8,471 nucleotides of DNA, from contig JAKFES010000050.1 in the NCBI GenBank assembly GCA_036675585.1, forward strand, positions 1 to 8,471. Direction: 5' to 3'. The stretch is from Zeimonas sp036675585. Lineage in GTDB: Bacteria; Pseudomonadota; Gammaproteobacteria; Burkholderiales; Burkholderiaceae_E. The translations under genes were made by a program, and so were the position numbers. Position 1 is the stretch's first letter; each line of letters begins with the position of its first letter. Shown here one piece after another: positions 1-6,520 of the stretch. The notes below the pieces were generated by a model. The model ran no database searches. It was not told where the DNA came from and worked only from the letters and a program-made list of their open reading frames with translations.

Positions 1-450
<450 letters not shown>

Positions 451-475
<25 letters not shown>

Positions 476-2082
476 TAGTCGGGCAGGCGCAGCCCGAAGA
501 CGCCGCACGGCAGGCCGCGCGCGATCCGCACCGACGCACCGCTGTAGACCTCCTCGGGATCCTGGCGCCCGGTCCGGTCGCGCACCGGCCGCAGCGGTCC
601 CTTGTCGGCGCCCGTCATCACGACGAGCTTCGGATGCGAACGCGTTCCGCGCGGACGGTCGATGACCGCCGCGACTTCGCCGCTGCACAGCTCGACCAGC
701 GTGCCGATCGGGAACAGTCCGATCGACAGCACGAAGCGCTCGACGAGATCGGGGCAGAACAGGGATCCCGCCCACTCGTTCAGCGCCGACAGCGCATCCT
801 CGACCGAAAGCGGGTTCGCATACGCGCGCAACGCGGTCAGCCCGCTGAACGCATCGACGATCGCGGCCATCCGGCCGTACAGGCCGATCTCGTCGCCGCG
901 CAGCCTGCGCGGGTAGCCCGATCCGTCGAGCCGTTCGTGATGCTCGCCGATCGCGCGCAGCACGGGGGGCGCGAGCGCAGCGCCGCGTTCGAGCAGGTCG
1001 AGCCCGATCGTCACGTGCTGCTGCACGAGCGCGAAGTCGTGCGGCGCGAGCACGCCGGGCTGCTCGAGCAGCTCACGCGGCAGCAATGCCTTGCCGAGAT
1101 CGAGCAGCACGCCGATCAGCGCGAGTTCCCGCAGCGAGGCGGCCGGCATGCCGAGCGCCCGGCCGAAGCCGGCGAGATTCAGCGCGACCGCCGCCGCCGG
1201 GTTCGGCCTCGGCGCGTTCTGCGCATAGACCGCCTCGGCCCAGCGCAGCGCGTCGGGCGCACGCTGCAGGGTGTCGACGAAGGCACCGGCGGCGTCGTCG
1301 AGCGCCGCGAGCGCAGGGGTCGCGCCCTGGCGAACCTGCGCGACGACCGAGTCGGCGGCGAGGACGAGCCGTGCGTGCGCCGCACGCGCCTCGGCAAGCG
1401 AGTCGCGGATCGGCGGCGATTCCTCGTATTCCACCGCGCCGATGGCATCGCCCCAGCGTGCGCGCAACTCCTCGAGACTGCGCGGCTTGCGTGCGGCGTC
1501 CGTGCCGCCCCCGGAGAACCAGCCGCGCAGCCGCGCGACGGCGCCGCTGCGCTCGGGAATGACGCGCCCCTCGTTCGCGATCTTGAGCAGCGCCCGGACG
1601 CGGCCGCGGCCTTCGCTCGTCGGATGCACGTCGTCGCGCCGCGCCGCCGGCGGCGGCGCTTCGTCCCGCCACGACGCGTCGCGCCGGGAAACGCCCCGGC
1701 GACGACGTTGCGCGCGCGAAGACGCCGGCGAGGGCGTCCCCGCGTCCGGCTCGTCGCCGAAGGGATCCCCGGCGAGCGTGAGCAGGTGGTCGTTCGACAG
1801 CACCGCCGCCGCCTTGATCGCGTCGAGCATTCCGGGCAGCGAGCGCGCGGGGTCGACCCGCACGCAGTGGCAATGCTTGCGGATCGCGCCCAGTTCGTCG
1901 TCGCTCTCGACGAGCAGCCCGGAGTCGGGCAACGGCGTGTCGCCCCACGGCCGGTCGAGCTCGGCGACGAACATTCCGGCGAGCACGCGGCGCGCATCGA
2001 TGCGGTAGAGGTCGCCTTCGGCGACGTCCGACGTCGTCGGATAGACGATCTCCTCGAGATCGGCAACGAAAGGCGTGTTCAT
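451..2082 (-). CDS. DUF3391 / degenerate HD-GYP domain protein
   Basis: A 543-residue protein. Residues about 25-80 resemble the DUF3391 domain found at the N-terminus of many proteobacterial HD-GYP proteins (GMFVAELDRPWGDTP, residues 36-50). Residues about 110-160 are a low-complexity Arg/Pro/Ala linker. The HD-GYP domain occupies about 285-455, followed by a typical C-terminal segment (SIGLFPIGTLVEL, 453-465). HD-GYP proteins normally hydrolyse cyclic-di-GMP through a His/Asp metal centre. Here HHERLDGSGYP (381-391) is intact and H356 is kept, but the HD motif reads LLDLGK (326-331) instead of LHDIGK, and by alignment the upstream helix His is P295. I infer impaired catalysis, perhaps leaving a c-di-GMP-binding or protein-interaction role. 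The ATG at 2082 fits the N-terminal homology. No clear Shine-Dalgarno is seen, but a promoter-like site lies just upstream. It is transcribed divergently from pdxH. The domain call is secure; activity is uncertain. Confidence 0.9.
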
Positions 2083-2109
2083 GTGTCGACGTCGGTTCGG
2101 GTGGGCACG

Positions 2110-2138
2110 AGCATAGCCACGACCCCGAGCGCCGTCCA
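2110..2138 (-). promoter_or_regulatory. Candidate sigma-70 promoter of the HD-GYP gene
   Basis: Reading the minus strand, TGGACG (2138-2133; 4/6 match to TTGACA) is followed after exactly 17 bp by TATGCT (2115-2110; 4/6 match to TATAAT). A transcript would begin near 2103, giving a leader of about 20 nt before the ATG at 2082. This rests on pattern matching alone. Confidence 0.4.
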
Positions 2139-2149
2139 CGCGTTGGACG
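2133..2149. repeat. Inverted repeat covering the -35 box (possible operator)
   Basis: CGTCCA and TGGACG form perfect 6-bp arms around the 5-bp centre CGCGT in the HD-GYP/pdxH divergent intergenic region. The right end of the putative HD-GYP promoter (its -35 hexamer) coincides with the left arm, so a dimeric regulator bound here could block or activate that promoter. Six-base arms can arise by chance in GC-rich DNA, so the operator role is inference. Confidence 0.3.
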
Positions 2150-2219
2150 TCGATGCAACAGCGGCGAGCGCGGCGGGCCGACGGAAGGTCGCCCGGCCCG
2201 CGTCGATGGAGCGCCGCGC

Positions 2220-2225
2220 TACACT
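2220..2225 (+). promoter_or_regulatory. Candidate -10 box of pdxH, leaderless spacing
   Basis: TACACT fits the TANNNT consensus, and its last T lies 7 bases before the A of the pdxH ATG. That spacing would place the transcription start on or next to the ATG. No Shine-Dalgarno sequence is visible before this ATG, which agrees with a leaderless message. No convincing -35 box is seen. Confidence 0.33.
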
Positions 2226-2231
2226 GCAGCG

Positions 2232-2870
2232 ATGACGAAGCTGTCCGAGCTGCGCAGGAACTACGAGCGCGGCGAACTCGACGAGACGCATGCGCGCGCA
2301 GACCCGTTCGAGCAGTTCGGCGAGTGGCTCGGGCAGGCGATCGGCGCGGCGGTTCCCGAGCCGAACGCGATGACGCTCGCCACCGTCGGCGCCGACGGGC
2401 GCCCATCGACGCGCATCGTGCTGATCAAGGACTTCGACCCACGCGGCATCGTCTGGTACACCAACTACGAAAGTCGCAAGGGGCGCGAGTTGGCGGAGAA
2501 CCCGCACGCGGCGCTGCAGTTCCACTGGGTCGAGCTCGAGCGGGTCGTTCGCATCGAAGGACGCGCCGGGCGCGTCGATGGCGCCGAGTCCGATGCGTAT
2601 TTCGCCTCGCGCCCGCTCGCGTCGCGCATCGGCGCGTGGGCGTCCGACCAGAGCCGTCCGCTCGCCTCGCGCGGGGCGCTCGTTGCGCGTGCCGCCGAAT
2701 TCGGGTTGAAGTTCGGGCTGCACCCGCCGCGTCCGCCGCACTGGGGCGGGTACCGGCTCGTCCCCGACTACTGGGAGTTCTGGCAGGGAAGGCCTTCGCG
2801 GCTGCATGACCGCCTCGCGTACCGGCGCCAGGCGTCGGGCGCCTGGTCACGGCAACGGCTCTCGCCGTAG
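2232..2870 (+). CDS. pdxH: Pyridoxamine/pyridoxine 5'-phosphate oxidase
   Basis: PdxH is a cytosolic FMN enzyme that oxidises pyridoxine or pyridoxamine 5'-phosphate to pyridoxal 5'-phosphate, in vitamin B6 biosynthesis and salvage. The 212 residues are close to the usual family length of about 215-218. Family motifs are present in order: RIVLIK (61-66) and YTNYESRK (76-83) in the FMN-binding split barrel; the ELERVVRIEG strand (101-110); SRPLASRIGAWASDQS (126-141); WGGYR (171-175); EFWQG (182-186); RLHDR (190-194) near the substrate phosphate; and a C-terminal RLSP. The ATG at 2232 gives the expected N-terminus (LRRNYERGELDE). It has no Shine-Dalgarno, but a TANNNT box sits just upstream. 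The gene stands alone: its left neighbour is divergent and its right neighbour convergent, 28 bp away. Confidence 0.97.
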   Translation: MTKLSELRRNYERGELDETHARADPFEQFGEWLGQAIGAAVPEPNAMTLATVGADGRPSTRIVLIKDFDPRGIVWYTNYESRKGRELAENPHAALQFHWVELERVVRIEGRAGRVDGAESDAYFASRPLASRIGAWASDQSRPLASRGALVARAAEFGLKFGLHPPRPPHWGGYRLVPDYWEFWQGRPSRLHDRLAYRRQASGAWSRQRLSP

Positions 2871-2874
2871 CGAG
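2828..2874. other. Cluster of hairpins at the 3' end of pdxH
   Basis: Three perfect inverted repeats lie in 47 bp across the pdxH stop: CCAGGCG/CGCCTGG (2828-2846, 5-nt loop); ACGGC/GCCGT (2855-2868, TCTC loop, ending in the first base of the stop); and CTCGC/GCGAG (2861-2874, CGTA loop). The last two overlap and are mutually exclusive. None is followed by a T-tract, so this is not a standard intrinsic terminator. The convergent arrangement makes an RNA 3'-end or transcription-pausing role possible. Confidence 0.3.
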
Positions 2875-2898
2875 TCCGGCGCGACGAGTTCGCGGCGG

Positions 2899-3258
2899 TT
2901 AGTGCAGCCGGGCCCGCAGCAGCTCGAGCAGCGCAGCCGCGGCGAGCGCGCAGGCCTGCCGGCTGCCGCGGGCGACCGCGGCGCGCAATTGCGGCGCGCA
3001 GGCGACCAGCGCCTCGAGCGCGCTCGCTTCGTCGCGTTCGGCGGCGCGCGCGAGCGAGTCGATCCACCCGCCCGGGGGGCAGTCGGGTTTGCAGACGCCT
3101 TCGCCCGACTCGAGGCGTACCGCCATTGCGACGAGCCCGAGCCGGGTGCGCATCGACAGCCGGGTCTCGCCGGCGAGGGCATTGCCCAGCTCGGCGGCGA
3201 GCCCCGCGCGGCCGAGCGGGCATTCGATCAGGCGGGTGACGGCTTGCAGTGGCGACAT
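2899..3258 (-). CDS. Conserved-looking 119-residue protein of unknown function
   Basis: I do not recognise this protein. The frame opens with ATG at 3258 and ends with TAA at 2899; its codons show the strong third-position G/C preference of the neighbouring genes, which supports real coding. The product is mostly alanine/leucine/arginine-rich predicted helix, with a distinctive central GVCKPDCPPGGWID (54-67) in which two cysteines are spaced C-x3-C. Five cysteines occur in all (13, 56, 60, 87, 103). There is no signal peptide and no clear membrane segment; the C-terminal helix (103-117) is hydrophobic and Ala/Leu-rich. The start is the first ATG after metK in this frame and has only a weak Shine-Dalgarno (GAG). 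It lies 82 bp downstream of metK on the same strand, so it may be read from the metK transcript unless the hairpin after metK terminates. Function and start are uncertain. Confidence 0.65.
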   Translation of the reverse strand: MSPLQAVTRLIECPLGRAGLAAELGNALAGETRLSMRTRLGLVAMAVRLESGEGVCKPDCPPGGWIDSLARAAERDEASALEALVACAPQLRAAVARGSRQACALAAAALLELLRARLH

Positions 3259-3325
3259 GCGCTCATTGGACCAGAGCCGGCACGCGGTCGGCTTGATCGG
3301 CGTCAGCCCGGGGCGCCGGACGCGA

Positions 3326-3341
3326 ACGCCCGCCCGGGCGT
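3326..3341 (-). terminator. GC-rich hairpin directly after metK
   Basis: On the minus strand ACGCCC and GGGCGT form a perfect 6-bp stem with loop GGGC, beginning on the last base of the metK stop codon. No run of T follows, so it would be a weak or factor-dependent terminator, or a 3'-end stabiliser, between metK and the small downstream gene. Confidence 0.3.
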
Positions 3342-4507
3342 CACACGCCCGCGTCGGCGCGCAGCGCTTCGGCCTTGTCGGTGCGCTCCCACGAGAACTC
3401 GGGTTCGTCGCGTCCGAAGTGGCCGTATGCGGCGGTCTTGCGGTAGATCGGCCGCAGCAGGTCGAGCATCTGGACGATGCCTTTGGGCCGCAGGTCGAAA
3501 TGCCGTGACACCAGCGCCGACAGCTTGTCGTCGGCGATTGCACCGGTGCCTTGCGTCGTGACCATGATCGAGGTGGGGCGGGCGATGCCGATGGCGTAGG
3601 ACAACTGCACCAGGCAACGACGCGCGAGGCCGGCGGCGACGATGTTCTTCGCCACGTAGCGTGCCGCGTAGGCGGCCGAGCGGTCGACTTTCGACGGATC
3701 CTTGCCCGAGAACGCTCCGCCGCCGTGCGGTGCCGAGCCGCCGTAGGTGTCGACGATGATCTTGCGGCCGGTCAACCCGCAGTCGCCCTGCGGACCGCCG
3801 ACGACGAAGCGGCCGGTCGGGTTGACCAGATAGCGAACGTTGCCCTCGCGCATCCCGGGCGGAACCACCGGCTTGATGATCTCCTCGATCACCGCTTCGC
3901 GGATCTTCGCCTGGTCGATCTCGGGCGCGTGCTGCGTCGAGATGACGACGGTGTCGACCGACTGCGGGCGTGCGTCGGCGTAGCGCAGCGTGACCTGCGA
4001 TTTCGCGTCGGGACGCAGCCAGGCCAGCGTTCCGTTCTTGCGCAGCTGCGACTGCCGCTCGACCAGCCGGTGCGCATAGTAGATCGCCGCCGGCATCAGC
4101 TCGGGCGTCTCGTCGCACGCGTAGCCGAACATCAGCCCCTGGTCGCCCGCGCCCTGGTCCAGGTTGTCGTCGCCCGCCGAATCGACGCCCTGCGCGATGT
4201 CGGGCGACTGCTTGTCGTAGGCGACCATCACGCCGCAACCGCGATGGTCGATGCCGAACTCGGTATTGTCGTAGCCGATCGATTTCAGCGTTTCGCGCGC
4301 GATCTGGCTGTAGTCGACGTTCGCCTTCGAGGTGATCTCTCCGGCGAGCACGACCAGCCCGGTCGTGCACAGGGTCTCGGCGGCCACGCGCGACAGTCGA
4401 TCCTGTTCGAGCAGTGCATCGAGAATGGCGTCGGAAATCTGGTCGGCGACCTTGTCCGGATGGCCTTCCGACACCGATTCGGAGGTGAACAGATATTCGC
4501 TGGTCAA
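3341..4507 (-). CDS. metK: S-adenosylmethionine synthetase
   Basis: MetK makes S-adenosylmethionine from methionine and ATP, releasing phosphate and diphosphate; it is a cytosolic tetramer needing Mg2+ and K+. The 388 residues match the usual length of about 385. Diagnostic motifs are SESVSEGHPDKVADQISDA (9-27), which carries the ATP/metal-binding GHPDK; GAGDQGLMFGYA (119-130), the first family signature; and GGGAFSGKDPSKVDRS (262-277), the second signature with the phosphate-binding loop. The C-terminus has the expected YGHFGRDEPEFSWE (361-374). The start is TTG at 4507: it yields the standard N-terminus (M)TSEYLFTSESV and is preceded at 7 nt by AGGAG. The upstream ATG at 4639 would add 44 unrelated residues. 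Rare TTG initiation plus a long structured leader suggests translational tuning. The gene diverges from the lipid A acyltransferase operon. Confidence 0.98.
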   Translation of the reverse strand: MTSEYLFTSESVSEGHPDKVADQISDAILDALLEQDRLSRVAAETLCTTGLVVLAGEITSKANVDYSQIARETLKSIGYDNTEFGIDHRGCGVMVAYDKQSPDIAQGVDSAGDDNLDQGAGDQGLMFGYACDETPELMPAAIYYAHRLVERQSQLRKNGTLAWLRPDAKSQVTLRYADARPQSVDTVVISTQHAPEIDQAKIREAVIEEIIKPVVPPGMREGNVRYLVNPTGRFVVGGPQGDCGLTGRKIIVDTYGGSAPHGGGAFSGKDPSKVDRSAAYAARYVAKNIVAAGLARRCLVQLSYAIGIARPTSIMVTTQGTGAIADDKLSALVSRHFDLRPKGIVQMLDLLRPIYRKTAAYGHFGRDEPEFSWERTDKAEALRADAGV

Positions 4508-4661
4508 GGCTTCTCTCCTGTCGAGGCGGACTACGCGCGCCCGGACCGCCGGTCGCGCGGCGCTGCCGGCTTTCGAGAAGCGGCGACGCTTTAGCGGGTT
4601 TTGTTTGCAGACGCCCAGGGCGCCTTCGCCGCCCCGCAAGTTGTCCCATTAACTCGGCGGC
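4508..4661 (-). promoter_or_regulatory. metK 5' leader with alternative base pairing at the ribosome-binding site
   Basis: If transcription starts near 4661, metK has a leader of about 154 nt. In RNA sense, a segment reading CGCUUCUC (complement of 4575-4582) can pair in two exclusive ways. Upstream, it forms hairpin AAGCG-UCGC-CGCUU (4591-4578). Downstream, GCUUCUC (4581-4575) matches all seven bases of GAGAAGC (4515-4509), which covers the last base of the Shine-Dalgarno and most of the spacer before the TTG. The enclosed loop can fold further through GCCGG/CCGGC (4570-4566 with 4552-4548). A small stem GGCG/CGCC lies at 4619-4630. This resembles a translational on/off switch. I do not recognise the conserved core of a known SAM or SAH riboswitch class, and the ligand is unknown. 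Confidence 0.35.
4515..4519 (-). promoter_or_regulatory. Shine-Dalgarno of metK (decides the TTG start)
   Basis: AGGAG in the minus strand lies 7 nt before the TTG at 4507. It is the strongest ribosome-binding site in the window and fixes TTG as the metK start. Confidence 0.85.
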
Positions 4662-4667
4662 GTGGTG

Positions 4668-4675
4668 ATTATAAG
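4668..4675. promoter_or_regulatory. Overlapping divergent -10 boxes, metK and lpx operon
   Basis: The most AT-rich spot in this intergenic region reads TATAAT on the minus strand (4673-4668) and TATAAG on the plus strand (4670-4675). The two hexamers overlap by four bases. The minus box would serve metK and the plus box the acyltransferase operon, with a start near 4682 and a leader of about 34 nt. Neither has a good -35 at normal spacing, so an activator may be needed or only one direction may be real. Confidence 0.4.
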
Positions 4676-4715
4676 GTAGGCTCGCGCCTCGCCGAGTGGC
4701 GGCGCCCCCATTGCG

Positions 4716-5630
4716 ATGACGACCTTGCCGATGTCCCCCCGTGCCGAACGCGGCGGCCTGGCGCTGGCCCTGTTGCGCCAGCTCGGTCGGTTGCCGCTGC
4801 GCTCGTCGCGCGCGCTCGGCGCGCTGCTCGGCTGGATCGCCTACGCGGCGTCGCCCGGATACCGGCGAAAGATCCGCTCGAACCTGCACCGCGCCGGGCT
4901 CGATTCGGCGGCGATGCGCTGGCGCGTCGCCGGCGAGGCGGGGCGCACGATGGGCGAGCTGCCCTGGGTGTGGACGCGACCGCTCGCCCAGGTCGCCGCG
5001 CGCGTCGTCTGCGCCGAGGACGACCTGCAGGTGCTCGACGAAGCCGAGCGCGCCGGCCGCGGCGTGCTCTTCGTCACGCCGCATCTGGGGGCCTTCGACG
5101 TCGCCGCGCGCTGGTACGCGACGCGCGCGCCGATCACTGTGCTGTTCAAGCCGCCGCGCCAGGCCTGGCTGCGTCCGCTGGTCGCGTTCGTGCGCGAGCG
5201 CGACGCGATGCGCGCGGTGCCGCCCACGCTCGGCGGGCTGCGCGCGCTGCTGCGCGCGCTGCGCGAGCGGCGTGCCGTCGGCCTGTTGCCCGACCAGGTG
5301 CCGACCGCCGGCGAGGGGCGCTGGGCACCGTTCTTCGGCGAACCCGCCTACACGATGACGCTGCCCGAGCGGCTCGTCGAGCAGACCGGCGCGCGCGTCG
5401 TCGTCGCGATCTGCGAGCGCGTTTCGCGTCCGGCCGGCTGGCGGCTGCAACTGGAACCGATGCGCGAGGCGCCGAGCGCCGAAGCGCTCAACGAGAAGCT
5501 GCAACAGTGCATCCTGCGGCACCCGGCGCAATACCTGTGGGGATACAACCGGTATCGAAGTCCGTCGCGGGCGACGCCGCGCACCGGCGCGCCGGCGATG
5601 CCGGCCAACGGGAGCGGCGGTGCTGGTTGA
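4716..5630 (+). CDS. LpxL/HtrB-family lipid A acyltransferase, first copy
   Basis: A 304-residue member of the LpxL/LpxM family: inner-membrane enzymes that move an acyl chain from acyl-ACP onto Kdo2-lipid IVA on the cytoplasmic face, completing lipid A. Evidence: a hydrophobic N-terminal helix (about 33-47) for membrane anchoring; the catalytic HX4D motif, H123-LGAF-D128, after the strand GVLFVTP; the LLPDQVP box (190-196); FFG (206-208); and AQYLWGYNRY (271-280) near the C-terminus. Instead of the HRRFKTRP typical of E. coli LpxL, it has the divergent GYNRYR, so acyl-chain or position specificity probably differs from the next gene. The ATG at 4716 has no clear Shine-Dalgarno; a second ATG 15 bases later is possible. 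It is the first gene of the rightward operon and overlaps the next gene by 11 bp. LpxL versus LpxM type is not decided. Confidence 0.9.
   Translation: MTTLPMSPRAERGGLALALLRQLGRLPLRSSRALGALLGWIAYAASPGYRRKIRSNLHRAGLDSAAMRWRVAGEAGRTMGELPWVWTRPLAQVAARVVCAEDDLQVLDEAERAGRGVLFVTPHLGAFDVAARWYATRAPITVLFKPPRQAWLRPLVAFVRERDAMRAVPPTLGGLRALLRALRERRAVGLLPDQVPTAGEGRWAPFFGEPAYTMTLPERLVEQTGARVVVAICERVSRPAGWRLQLEPMREAPSAEALNEKLQQCILRHPAQYLWGYNRYRSPSRATPRTGAPAMPANGSGGAG
5610..5614 (+). promoter_or_regulatory. Shine-Dalgarno of the second acyltransferase gene
   Basis: GGGAG lies 5 nt before the GTG at 5620, inside the 3' end of the preceding gene. It supports GTG as the start and fits translational coupling. 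Confidence 0.6.
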
Positions 5631-6513
5631 CGCGCTGACCCGGGTCGGGCTGGCCGGGCTGCGCGCGATCTCGACCCTGCCGTACCCGGCGTTGCGCGTG
5701 CTCGGCAACCGGGGCGGAGCGCTCGCCTGGCGGCTCGCGCCCGACCGGCGCCGCGTGACGCTGCGCAACCTCGAGCTGTGCTTTCCGCAGTGGAGCGAAG
5801 AGCGGCGCGTCGCCGTCGCGCGCGCGCATTTCCGCTACTTCGTGCGCAGCTTCGTCGACCGCTTCATCCTCTGGTACGGGCCCATCACGCGCGTGCGCGC
5901 GCTGTGCCGGCTCGAGGGCGCCGAGCATTACGAGCGGCATCGCGGCAAGCCGGTGATCCTGCTCGCGCCGCATTTCGTCGGCTGCGACGCGGGCGGGGCG
6001 CGGATGTTCTTCGAGACGCCGATCGTCTCGATGTATGCCAAGCAGAAGAACCGCGTGTTCGACGCGGCGATGACGCGCGGGCGCACACGCCTGCCGGGCG
6101 CCTCGATGGTGCTGCGCACCGACGGGCTGCGCGCCGCCGTGCGCGCGCTGCGCGGCGGTACGCCGTTCTATTTCCTGCCCGACATGGACCTCGGTGCGCG
6201 CGACGCGCTGTTCGTTCCGTTCTTCGGCGTTCGCGCCGCGACGGTCACGTCGGTCGCGCGGCTCGCGCGGCTGACCGGCGCCGTCGTCGTTCCCTGCGTC
6301 ACGCGGATGACCGACGACGGGTACGTCGTTCGTCTGTATCCGGCGTGGGAAGCGTTTCCCGGCGACGACCTTCGCGAAGCGACGCGGCGGATGAACGCGT
6401 TCATCGAGGAGCGCGTTCTGGAGATGCCCGCGCAGTACCTGTGGAGCCATCGCCGCTTCAAGACGCGCCCGCCGGGCGAGCCCGGTCTGTACCGCGCGGG
6501 CGATCGGCGATAA
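5620..6513 (+). CDS. lpxL: LpxL/HtrB-family lipid A acyltransferase, second copy
   Basis: A 297-residue paralogue of the preceding gene with the same fold and inner-membrane role. Features: a hydrophobic N-terminal region (about 8-40); the catalytic HX4D motif, H118-FVGC-D123, after PVILLAP; a lysine/arginine patch after it (KQKNRVFD, 141-148); FLPDMD (185-190), matching the DQ/DxD box of the family; VPFFG (199-203); and AQYLWSHRRFKTRP (271-284), almost the same as the C-terminal signature of E. coli LpxL. This makes it the more LpxL-like of the pair. Translation starts at GTG (5620) behind GGGAG, within the last 11 bp of the first copy, so the two should be made in step and may add the two secondary acyl chains. 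The stop is TAA at 6511-6513, 7 bp before dapF. The family is certain; chain length and position are not. Confidence 0.92.
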   Translation: MLVDALTRVGLAGLRAISTLPYPALRVLGNRGGALAWRLAPDRRRVTLRNLELCFPQWSEERRVAVARAHFRYFVRSFVDRFILWYGPITRVRALCRLEGAEHYERHRGKPVILLAPHFVGCDAGGARMFFETPIVSMYAKQKNRVFDAAMTRGRTRLPGASMVLRTDGLRAAVRALRGGTPFYFLPDMDLGARDALFVPFFGVRAATVTSVARLARLTGAVVVPCVTRMTDDGYVVRLYPAWEAFPGDDLREATRRMNAFIEERVLEMPAQYLWSHRRFKTRPPGEPGLYRAGDRR

Positions 6514-6514
6514 T
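6509..6514 (+). promoter_or_regulatory. Candidate -10 box just before dapF, leaderless spacing
   Basis: GATAAT matches 5/6 of TATAAT and ends 7 bases before the A of the dapF ATG, the same spacing as the box before pdxH. It overlaps the stop of the preceding gene. No Shine-Dalgarno is seen before dapF. An internal promoter giving a leaderless dapF transcript is possible, but the TAA is also simply the stop codon. Confidence 0.28.
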
Positions 6515-6520
6515 CGGCCG

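Noticed and set aside
2083..2406. Upstream start for the HD-GYP gene at 2406
   Set aside because: It would overlap pdxH and its promoter on the other strand and adds a low-complexity Arg-rich stretch. The ATG at 2082 gives the expected N-terminus before DUF3391.
2806..3561. Plus-strand open frame of 251 residues opposite the small unknown gene
   Set aside because: It overlaps both pdxH and metK ends and is Arg/Gly/Ala low-complexity. The minus-strand frame has better codon bias and a plausible short protein.
4508..4639. ATG at 4639 as the metK start
   Set aside because: The extra 44 residues have no counterpart in MetK, and the TTG at 4507 has a strong Shine-Dalgarno and the standard N-terminus.
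4508..4661. A known SAM-II, SAM-I or SAH riboswitch in the metK leader
   Set aside because: A GCTAAA string is present, but I could not find the ordered conserved elements of these classes, so only a generic alternative-pairing claim is made.
3303..5768. 821-residue minus-strand open frame across metK and into the acyltransferase genes
   Set aside because: It is out of frame with MetK and antisense to two real acyltransferases, and its sequence is Arg/Ala-rich without a domain. It arises from GC-rich lack of stops.
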